A program made the position numbers and the translations under genes. From Pseudobdellovibrionaceae bacterium (lineage in GTDB: Bacteria; Bdellovibrionota; Bdellovibrionia; Bdellovibrionales; JAMPXM01): DNA of 6,797 nucleotides. The stretch covers positions 1 to 6,797 of the forward strand of contig CAJYOV010000635.1 in NCBI GenBank assembly GCA_913776405.1. The letters run 5' to 3'. Below, piece after piece: positions 5,260 through 6,797 of the stretch (positions are counted from its first letter, which is position 1; every line of letters starts with the position of its first letter). The notes below the pieces were generated by a model. That model had not been told where the DNA came from and did not search any database. It saw nothing but the letters and a program-made list of their open reading frames with translations.

Positions 5260-6797
5260 CGACTACGTTAAGACGTTTGTCTCCCTTTGATTTTACGCTC
5301 GCTGGGCCGGAAACGCTCGAGGTTCCTTCTGGACCCATGTTTTCCCGACGTTGGTTGCGTCCGTAAGAACGCCAGCCCGACTGCTCAAACATCCCTTGGC
5401 GGAAGGCCTGACGTTCGTCGCGGAAAGAACCCATGAAGTCTTGAGCGAAGTTACGCGCTTGCTGGCGAGCCTGGTCCTGAGTCGCTTGTTGGTCCATTTG
5501 CTTCGAGACGTCGTTCCCGACATCGACTTTCATGGACTCGACTTTCAGATCATGCGCTGCAAGCGATGTGCGAAGCTCGCTCATGCCTTTTTCGAGAACC
5601 CGCTTCGCTTGTTCGCTTTCGGTAGTCATCGAGACGTTCACTTGGCCGTTTTCGACGGCGACTTTCAGTTGAATCTTCCCCATTCCTTCTGGAGTCATTT
5701 CAACGTTCATCTCGCCACCACCGCGCTTCACGAGAACTTGTGCGTTCTTGATCAGATCGCGAACGTTCTCTTGCTCGTCCGCCGATGTCGGCTGACGGTT
5801 CATCATCATGTCACTTGGTGATGTGACCGATGAAGAACGCCCACTTTGCGCCAAGGCCGATGCCATCGGCGCAGCACCAGGCGCAGCTGCATCCGCGAGC
5901 GTCTCTGTTGAAACACCATCAGCCGCTACGTCAGATCCGAGATCGCTTAAGTCAGAGTCTTCAATCGCAAGTTCTTTTGCGAAATCAGACTTCGCCTCTT
6001 TTTGGCCCGCCATCAGAGGGATTTCTTCTGCGTCTTCGCTCATGAACGACAACGAATCATCTTGGGCGCCAGATTGAAGGGCTGCCGCAAGCGGATTCTG
6101 GTTCGCAGACATGAGGCCCGCTAACACGTCGCCACCCGCGTCTGCCGTCGTCGAAACGAGTGCGTCGTCGCCGGCTAAGTCTGCCGCGTCGACCGCTTGA
6201 TCTAGAAGGCCTGCTGCACCCATCGCTTGGGTCGGCATCGCAGCCTGATCTTGCCCGCGCATCAACTTTGCGATTGCCGCATCCATCGACTCAAGAGCCG
6301 CCTGAGCTTTCTTCGGCTCATCAGCTAACCCTTTACGGAAGAACGAACTGTTCAAACCGTCGAGTGACGAATTCAACTTCTGAAGTGAGGCGTCTTGTTT
6401 GCTTTGAATATTGAAGTTCACTGACGAATCAAGACCTGCAACTTTTTCGTTGAGGATCGAGTCGCCAGTTTTCTTCAAGAGATCTTGGTAAAGCTCTGTC
6501 GCGCGATCTTCGTTACCAGGCAAGAGATCGAGACCATCGATAAATTGGCCAACCGACTCTTCCGGAGGTGCTTGAAGAACCGACGCATCGAGATTCGAGA
6601 GCGCTTGCAGAATCTTCTCAGGCGAAATGCCGAGTTCAGACTGCATCTGCTCCATGAACTGAGACATCGCCTCTTGACGCGAAAGCTGTTCGCCCGCTTG
6701 CAACGTTTTGAGCGTGTCGACAGACACACCCGCAGCCGCTTGTGCATCTGCAGACAACGCCTTGCCGTCGACGCCATTCAACTTGCCGTCGATCTTT
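5255..6797 (-). CDS. fliK: Flagellar hook-length control protein FliK, 5' partial
   Basis: FliK is the exported molecular ruler that sets hook length and triggers the switch of the export gate from hook to filament substrates. The frame is open to the right edge (Lys-Ile-Asp-Gly-Lys-Leu before the TTG at 6781), so the start is outside the window. Numbering from that TTG, residues 338-424 are the C-terminal hook-length domain (Flg_hook): MNVEMTPEGMGKIQLKVAVENGQVNVSMTTES matches the family's L-PE-LG-V-V-L-V-G-V-V pattern, followed by RVLEKGMSELRTSLAAHDLKVESMKVDV. Residues 1-330 are Ala/Gln/Asp/Ser-rich with an acidic stretch at about 196-300, typical of the elongated N-terminal ruler. A Gln/Arg-rich tail (427-508: QQATQDQARQQARN, ERQAFRQG, RSYGRNQRRE) follows the domain. 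flgD begins 33 bases downstream. Identity is secure from the C-terminal domain and context. Confidence 0.92.
   Translation of the reverse strand, partial: KIDGKLNGVDGKALSADAQAAAGVSVDTLKTLQAGEQLSRQEAMSQFMEQMQSELGISPEKILQALSNLDASVLQAPPEESVGQFIDGLDLLPGNEDRATELYQDLLKKTGDSILNEKVAGLDSSVNFNIQSKQDASLQKLNSSLDGLNSSFFRKGLADEPKKAQAALESMDAAIAKLMRGQDQAAMPTQAMGAAGLLDQAVDAADLAGDDALVSTTADAGGDVLAGLMSANQNPLAAALQSGAQDDSLSFMSEDAEEIPLMAGQKEAKSDFAKELAIEDSDLSDLGSDVAADGVSTETLADAAAPGAAPMASALAQSGRSSSVTSPSDMMMNRQPTSADEQENVRDLIKNAQVLVKRGGGEMNVEMTPEGMGKIQLKVAVENGQVNVSMTTESEQAKRVLEKGMSELRTSLAAHDLKVESMKVDVGNDVSKQMDQQATQDQARQQARNFAQDFMGSFRDERQAFRQGMFEQSGWRSYGRNQRRENMGPEGTSSVSGPASVKSKGDKRLNVVA
6760..6794 (-). repeat. Short direct repeat in fliK
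   Basis: CTTGCCGTCGA occurs twice 21 bases apart, encoding IDGK and VDGK seven residues apart on the minus strand. Only two units are visible before the window edge, so a longer ruler repeat cannot be judged. Confidence 0.35.

Noticed and set aside
5351..5821. 156-codon open frame on the plus strand opposite fliK
   Set aside because: It is antisense to the conserved FliK C-terminal domain and its composition reflects complementing of FliK codons.
6475..6777. 100-codon minus-strand frame inside fliK
   Set aside because: The Arg/Ser/Cys-rich product comes from the Ala/Gln-rich fliK frame shifted by one; no independent support.

Overview
The window looks like part of the chromosome of a flagellated Gram-negative bacterium with about 50% G+C. 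The gene order fliK, flgD, TIGR02530-type flagellar protein, together with several Sec-exported orphan proteins and a Cys-rich NlpC/P60-like enzyme, suggests a Bdellovibrio-like or other former deltaproteobacterial lineage. That placement is an inference from gene content and protein style, not a database match. No RNA genes, mobile elements or CRISPR arrays were seen.

Layout. On the plus strand, 2-847 is the 3' part of a secreted NlpC/P60-type papain-fold enzyme, and 923-1315 is a small four-helix membrane protein. Everything from 1316 to the right edge lies on the minus strand. Read in the direction of transcription (right to left) the genes are: fliK (hook-length control, 5' end beyond the window), flgD (hook-cap scaffold, with an unusual C-terminal tail), a TIGR02530 flagellar-operon protein, a RimJ/RimL-like GNAT acetyltransferase whose start overlaps the previous stop (TAATG), a Sec-exported protein that is recognisably the middle part of a FlgG/FlgE-type rod/hook protein, and, after a 159-bp gap with hairpins, an unrecognised exported protein. 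The last minus-strand gene and the plus-strand membrane gene meet stop to stop with no base between them.

How the genes fit together. FliK, FlgD and the TIGR02530 protein belong to the hook-assembly stage of the flagellum, and in many bacteria this trio is followed by flgE (hook protein). Here that position holds the GNAT gene and the exported FlgG-like protein. The latter keeps the conserved rod/hook core (TDLPLDIAI-GGG, YTRYGSF, GKILGRSLE) but has a signal peptide in place of the N-terminal D0 helix and lacks the C-terminal D0 helix. It should therefore reach the periplasm by Sec and could not polymerise in the usual way. This is the most interesting item in the window. Short hairpins sit in several of the operon junctions, one of them enclosing the fliK stop codon.
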